Shown piece by piece: positions 17,455-25,282 of a DNA stretch of 64,000 nucleotides. The DNA is from Natronobiforma cellulositropha. Lineage in GTDB: Archaea; Halobacteriota; Halobacteria; Halobacteriales; Natrialbaceae. The stretch's first letter is position 1; each line of letters starts with the position of its first letter. A program made the position numbers and the translations under genes. A model generated the notes under the pieces. The model saw only the letters and a program-made list of their open reading frames with translations. It searched no databases and had not been told where the DNA came from. Location: the NCBI RefSeq assembly GCF_025629245.1, contig NZ_JANZXN010000004.1, positions 114,858 to 178,857 of the forward strand, given 5' to 3'.

Positions 17455-18135
17455 ATGAGCCGGTACGACGCGATCTGTTTCGACCTCGACCACACCCTGT
17501 GTGAGTCGACACAGGACCCCACAGCCGTCCTCGAGACGGCGTGTGCCCGGGTCGGTCTCGAGCGCTTCTGTTCGGCGACCGACCTCCGGGCGGCCGTCCC
17601 CGCGATTCCCACCGCCGGAACCGACCGGGAGTTTTACGAACTGCTCTTCGCCGAGGTGGCGACCCGTGCGGGTCTCGAGGTCGGGGACGCGACCGTCGAC
17701 GACCTCGCGGGGGCGTATCTCGCCGAGCGCGACCCGAGCGCCGTCCGCTTCTGTGACGGCGCGGCCGACGCGCTCGACCTCGCGCGGTCGGTCGGTCCCG
17801 TCGGGCTGATCACCAACGGCGGCCGACCCACGCAGACGCAGAAACTCGAGAGCCTCGACATCGCCGACGCCTTCGACGCGGCCGTCTACACCGACCTCGA
17901 GGCGGGCGTCCACCCGAAACCGCACACGATTCCGTTCGAGCGCGCGCTCTCGAGGCTGGGAGTCGCTCCCGAACGCACCCTCCACATCGGTGACTCGCTC
18001 CACGCCGACGTCGCGGGCGCGAACGCGATGGGGATGGACTCCGCCTGGATCGACGTCGGCGACGAGCGCGTCCCGGACCACCAGCCGACGTACGAACTCG
18101 AGACGCTCACCGACCTCGAGTCGGTTCTCTCCTGA
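17455..18135 (+). CDS. HAD-superfamily phosphatase
   Basis: This 226-residue soluble hydrolase has HAD motif I ICFDLDHTL (nucleophile Asp10), motif II LITNGG, motif III Lys in GVHPKPHTIPFERAL and motif IV HIGDSLHADVAGANAMG. A helical cap lies between motifs I and II. The fold fits a phosphoglycolate-phosphatase-like enzyme on a small metabolite, but the substrate cannot be read from the sequence. It is divergent from the CARF-like regulator, with 86 bp between the starts, so the two may share a control region. Confidence 0.85.
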   Translation: MSRYDAICFDLDHTLCESTQDPTAVLETACARVGLERFCSATDLRAAVPAIPTAGTDREFYELLFAEVATRAGLEVGDATVDDLAGAYLAERDPSAVRFCDGAADALDLARSVGPVGLITNGGRPTQTQKLESLDIADAFDAAVYTDLEAGVHPKPHTIPFERALSRLGVAPERTLHIGDSLHADVAGANAMGMDSAWIDVGDERVPDHQPTYELETLTDLESVLS

Positions 18136-18174
18136 CCCACCGCTCGTCTCTCGACCTACCGCCCACCTCCCGGC

Positions 18175-18735
18175 TCACCACTCCGCACCGAGTGCCGCCT
18201 TCGCACCGCCGTAGCCACTCGCCGAGCGCCAGGTCCGGCCGCTCTCGACGTGTTCGACCTCGTAGCCGCCGCCACAGACGCCACACCGGTAGCGATCCGG
18301 CGCACGGACCGGCTTCGACGCCCGGTGACGCTCGGCGGACCAGCCACACTCGAGACACGACAGGGTGTAGCGCGGCGGCGTGAACGACGCACAGTGTCTC
18401 GGCACGTCGAGTTCGGCCGCCCGCTCGAGAAAGCGCTCGCCGTGGCCCGCCTCGCCGAAGCGCTGGAACTCCCAGGCGTGGATCAACTCGTGGCGGACGA
18501 CCGCCTCGAACGCCGACGGTTCGAACGCACAGTAGGCCCGCCGCGAGAGCACGATGGTCGCAACCTCGCGGTCTGCGTCCCACCGACACGACCCCGCGCG
18601 GCGTTTCGCCCGCCTCGAGACCGCCCACTCGAGCGCGTCGAACTCGACCGCGAGTCCATTTCGCTCGTCGCGAATCACGGCCCTGGCGTGGACGCGGGCG
18701 TGGGCGAGGATCTGTTCGTCGGTCGGGTCGCTCAC
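18175..18735 (-). CDS. SprT-like zinc metalloprotease domain protein
   Basis: This protein of about 186 residues contains HELIHAWEFQRFG, the HExxH zinc site of SprT/Spartan-like domains. C-terminal Cys pairs in LSCLECGWS and YRCGVCGG form a zinc ribbon, as in SprT. Relatives cleave DNA-protein crosslinks, but activity here is untested. No ATG is available; GTG 18735 is preferred because the family-like part starts at SDPTDEQI, and GTG 18759 would add eight residues. It is convergent with the HAD gene and 26-50 bp from ADTH synthase on the same strand. Confidence 0.8.
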   Translation of the reverse strand: MSDPTDEQILAHARVHARAVIRDERNGLAVEFDALEWAVSRRAKRRAGSCRWDADREVATIVLSRRAYCAFEPSAFEAVVRHELIHAWEFQRFGEAGHGERFLERAAELDVPRHCASFTPPRYTLSCLECGWSAERHRASKPVRAPDRYRCGVCGGGYEVEHVESGRTWRSASGYGGAKAALGAEW

Positions 18736-18785
18736 GGCGGGGACGACGGACGCCCACACCCTAACGGTTGCGACCGCCTCGCATC

Positions 18786-19580
18786 TCAGACCTCGAGCGC
18801 GAGACCGGCGCGCTCGAGTGCCTCCTCGACCGAGGCGTCCTCGTGGACGACAGCGGCGACCGCGCGCGTGATCGCCTCGGGGTCTTCGTGCTGGAAGATC
18901 GACCGTCCCATCGAGATGCCAGCGCCACCGGCGTCCATCGCGCCGCGGACCATCTCGATGGTCTCGCGGTCGCTGCCGCGGGCACCGCCGGCGATGACGA
19001 CGGGCAGGGCGGTCGAGCCGACGACGTGTTCGAAGCTCTCGGGGTCGCCGCTGTAGCCGGTCTTGACGATGTCCGCACCGACCTCCTCGGCGAGCCTGAC
19101 GGCGTGGCCGAGCGCCTGCGGGTCGCTGCCGTCGACGTCCGGACCGCGCGCGTAGGCCATCGCGAGGACGGGGATGCCGAAGCGGGCGGCCTCACTCGTC
19201 AGCTCGCCGAGCTGGGTGATCTGGCCGGGCTCGCTGTTCGAGCCGACGTTGATGTGAAAGGAGACGGCGTCGGCCCCGGCGCGGATCGCGTCCTCGAGCG
19301 TGCCGGTGCGGCGTTTGTCGTTCGGGTCCGGCCCGAGCGCCGTCGAGCCGTTGAGGTGGACGATGTAGCCCTGGCCGTTCTTGTTCGGGTGAACGCGCGC
19401 GGCGAGTCCTTTCTGGGTGAGGACGGCGTCCGCACCGCCGCGCGTGATCGCGTCGATAGTCGATTCGATCCCTCTGAGACCGTCGATTGCGCCGAGAGAG
19501 ATACCGTGGTCCATCGGGACGATGACGTAGGAGCCGTCTGTCCCGATCCGTTCGAGTCGTGCGTCGATTCCAGGAGTCAT
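18786..19580 (-). CDS. aroA': 2-amino-3,7-dideoxy-D-threo-hept-6-ulosonate (ADTH) synthase
   Basis: This 264-residue class I aldolase-like enzyme condenses L-aspartate semialdehyde with DKFP, the first step of the archaeal route to 3-dehydroquinate. Marks are YVIVPMDHGISLG near residue 18, LTQKGLAARVH, SFHINVGSNSE, KTGYSGDPESF with the Schiff-base Lys, and PVVIAGGARGSDRET. The start ATG 19580 fits the family. It follows trpA by 52 bp on the same strand, so it is probably transcribed with or just after trpCBA. That couples shikimate entry to tryptophan synthesis. Confidence 0.93.
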   Translation of the reverse strand: MTPGIDARLERIGTDGSYVIVPMDHGISLGAIDGLRGIESTIDAITRGGADAVLTQKGLAARVHPNKNGQGYIVHLNGSTALGPDPNDKRRTGTLEDAIRAGADAVSFHINVGSNSEPGQITQLGELTSEAARFGIPVLAMAYARGPDVDGSDPQALGHAVRLAEEVGADIVKTGYSGDPESFEHVVGSTALPVVIAGGARGSDRETIEMVRGAMDAGGAGISMGRSIFQHEDPEAITRAVAAVVHEDASVEEALERAGLALEV

Positions 19581-19632
19581 GTTGCGAGTGTATAGCAAGC
19601 TTTCTGTTATGGGTGTTTCTGATTCCGCCCGG

Positions 19633-20481
19633 CTACTGCTTCGTCGGGGCGTCGGCGAGTCCCGCCTCGGCACCGCCTTTCAGTTCGCGGGCTTTCGCCT
19701 CGAGCGCCGCGGCCGGGTCGTCGGCGTCGGCGATCAGGTCGATGAGTGCGGAGCCGACGATCACGCCGTCGGCACCGGCGGTGACGATTTCGGCGGCGTG
19801 GTCGGCTTCGCTGACGCCGAAGCCGACCGCCTTCGGCACGCCGTCAGCGCTGGCGTCGTACGCGGCCAGTCGCTCGAGGCTCTCGTGGGTCGCCCCGGAG
19901 ACGTCCGCGCGCGCGCCGGTCGTCCCGAGTCGCGCCTGGACGTAGACGAAGCCGGAGGCCTGGGACATGATCGTCTCGAGGCGCTCGCCCGCGGTCGTCG
20001 GCGCGACGATGAAGACGAGGTCGAGACCGAACTCCTCACAGGCGGCTTTCAGCGGGCCGCTCTCTTCGGCGGGTAAGTCGGGGACGATGATCCCAGAGAG
20101 ACCCGCCTCGGCGGCGCGCTCGACGAACGGCCGGACGTCCGGCCCGTCTCGTGACTCTCCGCTCGAGCCGTACTGCAACACCATGTTGTAGTAGGTCATC
20201 ACGAGCAGCGGCGCGTCGGTCTCGAGGTCGTCGACCATCTCGAAGAAGCGCCGCGGGGTCGTCCCCGCCGCGAGCGAGCGGTTGATCGCCGCCTGAATCG
20301 TCGGCCCTTCGGCGATCGGTTCCGAGAAGGGCAAGCCGAGTTCGATCAGGTCCGAACCGCCGCGGTCGAGCGCCTCGACGTAGGCTTTCGTCTCCTCGAG
20401 CGAGGGGTCGCCCGCGGTGATGTAGGTGATGAGCGCGGGGTGGTGCTCGCGAATCGCGCGCTCGATGTCGGAGTCGGTCAT
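19633..20481 (-). CDS. trpA: Tryptophan synthase alpha subunit
   Basis: This 282-residue TIM barrel cleaves indole-3-glycerol phosphate and passes indole to Trp[20 protein letters not shown] core [15 protein letters not shown] holds the catalytic Glu47. The position of E. coli Asp60 is Glu58 here, a change I believe recurs in haloarchaeal TrpA. The phosphate loop is GFGVSEADH plus [11 protein letters not shown]. The C terminus has an extra short tail ([12 protein letters not shown]). It overlaps trpB by 4 bp, so translation is coupled. Confidence 0.97.
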   Translation of the reverse strand: MTDSDIERAIREHHPALITYITAGDPSLEETKAYVEALDRGGSDLIELGLPFSEPIAEGPTIQAAINRSLAAGTTPRRFFEMVDDLETDAPLLVMTYYNMVLQYGSSGESRDGPDVRPFVERAAEAGLSGIIVPDLPAEESGPLKAACEEFGLDLVFIVAPTTAGERLETIMSQASGFVYVQARLGTTGARADVSGATHESLERLAAYDASADGVPKAVGFGVSEADHAAEIVTAGADGVIVGSALIDLIADADDPAAALEAKARELKGGAEAGLADAPTKQ

Positions 20482-21713
20482 CGCTCGAACACCTCCACGT
20501 CCGGAGCCGCCTCGAGATCACGTTTCTCGGTCTCCTCGAGAACGGTCTCTAGGTCCTTATCGCCGCGTCCGGAGACGTTGACCACGACGACCTCGCCGAG
20601 GTCCTCGGCGGCGTCCTCGAGATAGCCGAGGGCGTGGCTCGACTCGAGGGCGGGGATGATCCCCTCGAGTCGCGAGAGGCGGTGGAAGGCGTTGAGGGCG
20701 GTCTCGTCGTCGACGCTGACCGGCGTCACCCGGTCGGTCGCGACGAGGTGGGAGAGTTCGGGACCGACGCCCGCGTAGTCGAGACCGGCGCTGACGCTGT
20801 GTGACTCCATGATCTGGCCGTCACCGCTCTGGAGGAGTTTCGTCATCGCACCGTGGAGGACACCGTCGGTGCCCGTCGAGAGCGTCGCCGAGTTGGGGGC
20901 GAGACCCGCCTCCTCGTCGATGTCGAGGCTCGAGCCACCGGCCTCGACGGCGTAGAGCGCCACCGACTCGTCGGGGACGAACGCGTGGAACGCCCCCATC
21001 GTGTTCGAGCCGCCGCCAGCACAGGCGACGACGCTGTCGGGGAGCCGTCCCGCCTGGGCCTGTATCTGCTCGCGGGCCTCCTCGCTGATGACCGCCTGGA
21101 AGTCCCTGACCATCTTCGGGAACGGGTGGGGACCGACGACGGAGCCGATGACGTAGTGAGTCGTCTCGACGGTCGTCGCCCAGTCGCGGAGCGTCGCGTT
21201 GATCGCCTCTTTCAGCGTCGCACTGCCCGCGTCGACGGGGTTGACCGCCGCGCCGTTCATCCGCATCCGGTAGACGTTCGGCCGCTGGCGGTTGACGTCC
21301 GTCCGGCCCATGTAGATCTCACAGGGCATCTCGAGGTGGGCTGCGGCCATCGCGGTCGCCGTCCCGTGCTGGCCCGCGCCCGTCTCGGCGATGATCCGCT
21401 CTTTGCCCATGTACTTCGCGAGCAACACCTGCCCGAGCGCGTTGTTGAGTTTGTGCGCGCCGCCGTGGACGAGGTCCTCGCGTTTGAGGTAGACCTCGCG
21501 GCCGTAGCGCTCGCTCAGCCGATCCGCACGCTGGAGCGGCGTCGGCCGCCCGCCGAACTCGCGCATGCGCTCTTCGAACTCGTCGAGGAAGCCGTCCTCG
21601 TTCTCGAGGACGTAGCGCTGGTAGGCGTCCTCGAGTTCCTCGAGCGCTGGCATCAGCGCCTCGGGTACGTACTGTCCACCGTAGCGTCCGAAACTCGTCT
21701 CGCTCTCGCTCAT
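20478..21713 (-). CDS. trpB: Tryptophan synthase beta subunit
   Basis: This 411-residue PLP enzyme joins indole and serine. Lys88 in [13 protein letters not shown] binds [17 protein letters not shown] grips the cofactor phosphate, and [12 protein letters not shown] is the substrate carboxylate loop. The start [10 protein letters not shown] is typical of the TrpB1 type that pairs with TrpA. It overlaps trpC and trpA by 4 bp each. Confidence 0.98.
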   Translation of the reverse strand: MSESETSFGRYGGQYVPEALMPALEELEDAYQRYVLENEDGFLDEFEERMREFGGRPTPLQRADRLSERYGREVYLKREDLVHGGAHKLNNALGQVLLAKYMGKERIIAETGAGQHGTATAMAAAHLEMPCEIYMGRTDVNRQRPNVYRMRMNGAAVNPVDAGSATLKEAINATLRDWATTVETTHYVIGSVVGPHPFPKMVRDFQAVISEEAREQIQAQAGRLPDSVVACAGGGSNTMGAFHAFVPDESVALYAVEAGGSSLDIDEEAGLAPNSATLSTGTDGVLHGAMTKLLQSGDGQIMESHSVSAGLDYAGVGPELSHLVATDRVTPVSVDDETALNAFHRLSRLEGIIPALESSHALGYLEDAAEDLGEVVVVNVSGRGDKDLETVLEETEKRDLEAAPDVEVFER

Positions 21714-22480
21714 GTCTGTGTCTCCGTCTCTGCCTCGACCAGTTCGCGCGTCGTCGCGGTGACGTCCGCTCCGGCCATGATGGCGCTGCCGACCAACAGT
21801 GCGTCCGCGCCGGCCTCGCGCATCCGCCGGACGTCCGCCGGGGTCGAGACGCCGCTCTCTGCGATCAGGGTCACGTCCTCGGGGGCGTGCGGTGAGACCG
21901 CCTCGAACGTCGCTAAATCGACCTCGAGTTTCGCTAAGTCTCGGTTGTTGACACCGATCAGGTCGGCACCCGCTTCGAGGGCGACCGTCAGTTCCTCGCG
22001 GTCGTGGACCTCGACGAGCGGCTGAAAACCGCGCTCGCGGGTCGCCTCGAGCAGCGACTCGAGGTCGTCGACGAAGCGGACGATCAACAGGAGGAGGTCC
22101 GACTCGACCACGTCGAGGTGTTCCTCGCGGAGGACGAAGTCCTTCCGGAGGACCGGCACGTCGACCGCCTCGCGGATGCGCTCGAGTGACTCCGGCGAGC
22201 CACCGAAGTGGGTCGGTTCGGTGAGCACCGAGATGGCGCTCGCCCCACCCTCGACCATCGCGCGTGCGAGGTCGACCGGGTCGTCCTCTCGTGTCCCGTC
22301 GGTCGTCGGCGAGGTCGGCTTGACCTCCGCGATCACCGGTACCCGGCCGTCGGTCTCGGCGCGCTCGAGCGCTGCCGGGAACGAACGCGCCTCGACGGCG
22401 ACCCGTTCGCCGCCCGTCCGCGCTCGCGCAGCCTCGAGAATCGACTCGACTGCGGGAGCCAGTTCTTCACCTTGGTTCAT
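21710..22480 (-). CDS. trpC: Indole-3-glycerol-phosphate synthase
   Basis: This 256-residue barrel closes the indole ring from CdRP. Catalytic residues lie in [15 protein letters not shown], where the family reads xKxxSPS, in VLRKDFVL, and in LIGVNNRDL and LIAESGVST. It is the first gene of trpCBA. ATG 22480 lies just past a TGTACA dyad that covers the promoter. The other trp genes (trpDEFG) are not in the window, as in haloarchaea that split the pathway into two operons. Confidence 0.96.
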   Translation of the reverse strand: MNQGEELAPAVESILEAARARTGGERVAVEARSFPAALERAETDGRVPVIAEVKPTSPTTDGTREDDPVDLARAMVEGGASAISVLTEPTHFGGSPESLERIREAVDVPVLRKDFVLREEHLDVVESDLLLLIVRFVDDLESLLEATRERGFQPLVEVHDREELTVALEAGADLIGVNNRDLAKLEVDLATFEAVSPHAPEDVTLIAESGVSTPADVRRMREAGADALLVGSAIMAGADVTATTRELVEAETETQT

Positions 22481-22482
22481 TG

Positions 22483-22510
22483 TTGTACATCAACGTACGC
22501 ATGTGTACAA
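22483..22510. promoter_or_regulatory. TGTACA dyad on the trpCBA promoter, candidate tryptophan operator
   Basis: TTGTACA at 22483-22489 and TGTACAA at 22504-22510 form a perfect inverted repeat, and CGTACG sits exactly at the centre (22494-22499). The three palindromic TAC elements are 10 bp apart, one helical turn. The right half overlaps the minus-strand TATA-like CTTTTGTA, and the dyad ends 3 bp before the trpC ATG. TGTACA is the reported TRP-box consensus of TrpY in Methanothermobacter, so a TrpY-like repressor is plausible. Confidence 0.6.
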
Positions 22511-22574
22511 AAGCTTTGCGCCCTCGGAGCCGCTGCGGCGAATATTGAAGTCCGGCCCGCCCTTCTCACGTAGC

Positions 22575-23045
22575 ATGGACGACGATCCGGAGTCGGGAAT
22601 CTACGCGCGCGAGTCGCCGTACCTCGAACGGTTCGTACAGATCGGCGTCGCGAGCGGCCGCCTGCTGCGCGTCTCGTTCCCGGAACACCCCGACGAGAAC
22701 GCGCGAGCGGACCACCCACTACTCGAGCGACTGTTCGAGTACCTGGCGGGCGTCGAGGAGGTGGGCTTCGAGGAGGTCGAGGTCGCGCTGACGATGGCGA
22801 CCGACCAGCGGGCGGTCCTCGAGAGCCTCCGGACGGTTCCCTACGGCGAACAGGTCGACGTGACGACGCTCACCCGGATGACGGCTGGACTCGACCCCGC
22901 AGACGACGAGGACATCGTGCTCGTGCGGACGGCGCTCGCGGAGAACCCGCTCCCGATCGTGATCCCCGACCACCGCGTGCGCGACGGCCCGAGCGCTGCG
23001 CCGCCGCCGGTCGAGCAGAAACTGCGCTCGCTCGAGGGTCTCTGA
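22575..23045 (+). CDS. MGMT-like alkyltransferase-like protein lacking the active cysteine
   Basis: This 156-residue protein has the C-terminal DNA-binding domain of O6-alkylguanine-DNA alkyltransferase (about 85-150). It shows VPYGEQVDVTTLTRMTAGL and NPLPIVIPDHRVR. True enzymes read IPCHRV; here the acceptor Cys is Asp, so it cannot accept an alkyl group. Alkyltransferase-like proteins with other replacements flag damaged bases for nucleotide excision repair, which is a possible role. ATG 22575 is preferred. It is divergent from trpC, 94 bp between starts. Confidence 0.85.
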   Translation: MDDDPESGIYARESPYLERFVQIGVASGRLLRVSFPEHPDENARADHPLLERLFEYLAGVEEVGFEEVEVALTMATDQRAVLESLRTVPYGEQVDVTTLTRMTAGLDPADDEDIVLVRTALAENPLPIVIPDHRVRDGPSAAPPPVEQKLRSLEGL

Positions 23046-23157
23046 GCGGACTCGAGGCGGCGTCTCGAGGAGGTCTCGATACTCCCCCACAGTCCTTAAA
23101 CGAGATAATATCCCTTTGGGGAAGCCTTTTACATAGAGAACCGTGTCCGTATGCGAT

Positions 23158-23649
23158 ATGAACCAGGCAGACGTCACCCACGTTCAGAAGGCCTGCGCGT
23201 ACATCACGCGCAACGGGAACGAACTGCTCGTCTTCGAGGGTCCCGGCCACGAGGGACTTCAGATCCCGAAGGGGACGCTCGAGGAGGGCGAACGCCCGCG
23301 CGAGGCGCTGTTTCGTGAAATCGTCGAAGAGAGCGGGCTGGCGGGCGTCGGCCCGACCCGTCACGTCGCGAGCGACGTCTGGACCCGTCGCGAGTCGCCG
23401 CCGAAGCGCTACGTGCGTCACTTCTTCCACACGAGCGTCTACGAACCGCGCGACGAGTGGACCCACATCGTGACCGGCGACGGCGAGGAACGCGGCGCGG
23501 CGTTCGAGTTCTCCTGGCTCGAGTTACCGGCCGACCGGGAGTTCGCACTCGACCTCGACGACTACACCCACCTGCTGGCGGACCCGTCACCGACGCCCGA
23601 GTCGACGGAGCCGGCGGCGTCGGTCGCCGTAGAGCCGACCTCCGACTGA
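23158..23649 (+). CDS. NUDIX hydrolase
   Basis: This 163-residue hydrolase has a Nudix box that reads PKGTLEEGERPREALFREIVEESG, core PREALFREIVEESG; the canonical first Gly and REIxEE Glu residues are present, so metal-dependent cleavage of a nucleoside-diphosphate-X bond is expected. The substrate is not evident. The C-terminal tail (about 145-163) is low-complexity. ATG 23158 is chosen over GTG 23143 because CTTTTACAT lies about 25-33 bp upstream, as on leaderless genes. Confidence 0.85.
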   Translation: MNQADVTHVQKACAYITRNGNELLVFEGPGHEGLQIPKGTLEEGERPREALFREIVEESGLAGVGPTRHVASDVWTRRESPPKRYVRHFFHTSVYEPRDEWTHIVTGDGEERGAAFEFSWLELPADREFALDLDDYTHLLADPSPTPESTEPAASVAVEPTSD

Positions 23650-23813
23650 TCGGAGACCGGGGATCGGTTGGCTCCCCGATCCGTGGTGCGTGACGAAGTG
23701 GAGTTTTCCGCCAGAGAATCGACCGTTCGTGACGATTTTTCCCGCTCCGGTGAGTACCCGTCGAAAAGAGTTATTACCGAGTAGTTTGTTATCATACCAC
23801 ACGGAGAAGACCG

Positions 23814-23933
23814 ATGCGAATCAGCGAAGACCGCTACACCTGTCAGGATTGTTCGACCGATGTCCACCCGCTCTCCTACTGGGCGCAGTGTCCGGAGTGC
23901 GGTGGTCAGTTGCGAACCAGCATCGCCGACTGA
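23814..23933 (+). CDS. 39-aa zinc-ribbon microprotein (rubrerythrin-like type)
   Basis: The predicted 39-residue protein starts at ATG 23814 and ends with TGA 23931-23933. It has two Cys pairs, YTCQDCST and AQCPECGG, 18 residues apart, the rubredoxin-like zinc or iron knuckle of haloarchaeal rubrerythrin-like small proteins. GTTATCAT about 22-30 bp upstream supports leaderless expression. Codon use is normal for the genome. Function is unknown. Confidence 0.75.
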   Translation: MRISEDRYTCQDCSTDVHPLSYWAQCPECGGQLRTSIAD

Positions 23934-23951
23934 GTCGGCCGGGCCGCCCGT

Positions 23952-24305
23952 TCACTCGGCGATCCAGATCGCGTAGATGTAGAGTAAGACGCCGGTGAAC
24001 ACCGCGACGGTCGAAGCGAGGTCGAGAACGACGTCGTCGAGAGCGACCCAGGCGAGCTGGGCGAGACCGCCGACGACGAGACAGAGACCCGCCGCCGTCA
24101 GCGCCGAGAAATCCTGCCTCGAGCCTCTGAACAGCAGGCCGCCGATACCGATGGCGACGAGTCCGAAGAGGATGTCGGCGGCGATCCGTGCCGTCACGTC
24201 ATTTGCCGTTCCTGCGTAGATGATCAGCGCGAAGTACAGCAAGATGCTGGCGACGATTGCCTGCCGGACTCTCACCGAGGCATCACGGAGCGTTGTCGTG
24301 CTCAT
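23952..24305 (-). CDS. Small four-helix membrane protein
   Basis: This 117-residue protein has about four hydrophobic helices (residues ~15-33, 43-60, 68-88, 95-115) joined by short loops, with a short charged N terminus. I do not recognise a family. ATG 24305 is preferred; the frame stays open upstream only because GC-rich DNA lacks stops. It is convergent with the zinc-ribbon microprotein gene, 18 bp between stops, and follows the CPBP protease gene on the same strand 59 bp away. Confidence 0.65.
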   Translation of the reverse strand: MSTTTLRDASVRVRQAIVASILLYFALIIYAGTANDVTARIAADILFGLVAIGIGGLLFRGSRQDFSALTAAGLCLVVGGLAQLAWVALDDVVLDLASTVAVFTGVLLYIYAIWIAE

Positions 24306-24364
24306 ACCAACACGAATGGGGCAGTGACGCTTAGCTGTCGGTGGTTCGTCTCGCCTCGAGAGCG

Positions 24365-25279
24365 TCACGACGACCACTCGAGACCGGTCCCCTCGTGGAG
24401 GACGAACTCGAAGGCGTTGACGAGGTAGTGGGCGACGACGACGGTCAGGAGGCTCTCGGTGAGGATGAAGACGGCCGCCAGAACGAACCCGAGGGTGCCG
24501 GTGACGAGGATGCCGACCCGTCCCTGAATGCCGTGGCCGAGGGCGAACGCGAGCGAGGAGACGACGGCGAGCAGCCACGGCGAGACGCCGAAGCCGACCG
24601 AGAGCGCACCGATCAACGCCGCGCGGAAGAGAAACTCCTCGAAGAGCGCGATCACCGGCAGGACGACGACCAGGAGGACGAGCCAGCCGCCGCGCGTCTC
24701 GGGGGCCAGCAGTTCGCGAAGCTCCGTGCCGGGGTCGACGCCGCGTCGGGCCGCAGCCACCGAGCCGAGTTCGTTCACCGCTGCGAGGACGACGCCGACG
24801 CCCACCCCGACGAGCAGGCCAGTGAGGAGGTACGACTGGCTGAATTCGATCCCGAGCGCACTCGCCGGAACTGCCGTGTAGACGGCTGCACCGATCAACA
24901 CCGCAGCGAACAGTCCCTGCGAGAGTGCGACGTTCGCCAGCAGCGCACCGGTCGACATCGACTCCGGCGGCTGCAGGTTCGACTGCGCTGCTCGAGCGCC
25001 GTCCCGCTCGGGCACTCGCCCCGTCGGCGGTTCGTTCGAACGCGGTTCGGTGGAAGACTCGAGCGACCGCGGTTCGGCGGAGGGGTCGTGCGACGAGCGT
25101 GTCGACTCGGCGGTCTGTGCAGGTTCGCTCGCACTCGAGTCGGAGCCGGCGGCGTCCGTACGGGTGGGCGTGTCAGCGTCGTCGGGTCCGGTCAGTGAGT
25201 GCGTGGTCGCGTGCGAGAGAAGTAAGAGGAGGGCGCAGACGACGCCGGTCAGGCCAGCGAACGTCGCCCACTGCGTCAT
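24365..25279 (-). CDS. CPBP family intramembrane metalloprotease
   Basis: This 304-residue protein has one N-terminal helix, then an extended hydrophilic linker (residues ~30-105, rich in S, P, E and R), then about seven helices. The CPBP (CAAX protease and bacteriocin-processing) motifs are EEFLFRA, then the His in FALGHGIQG and the final HYLVNAF. It should cut substrates inside the membrane; no substrate is known. It starts 3 bp after the lonB stop on the same strand, so the two membrane proteases are probably co-transcribed. Confidence 0.88.
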   Translation of the reverse strand: MTQWATFAGLTGVVCALLLLLSHATTHSLTGPDDADTPTRTDAAGSDSSASEPAQTAESTRSSHDPSAEPRSLESSTEPRSNEPPTGRVPERDGARAAQSNLQPPESMSTGALLANVALSQGLFAAVLIGAAVYTAVPASALGIEFSQSYLLTGLLVGVGVGVVLAAVNELGSVAAARRGVDPGTELRELLAPETRGGWLVLLVVVLPVIALFEEFLFRAALIGALSVGFGVSPWLLAVVSSLAFALGHGIQGRVGILVTGTLGFVLAAVFILTESLLTVVVAHYLVNAFEFVLHEGTGLEWSS

Positions 25280-25282
25280 CGG

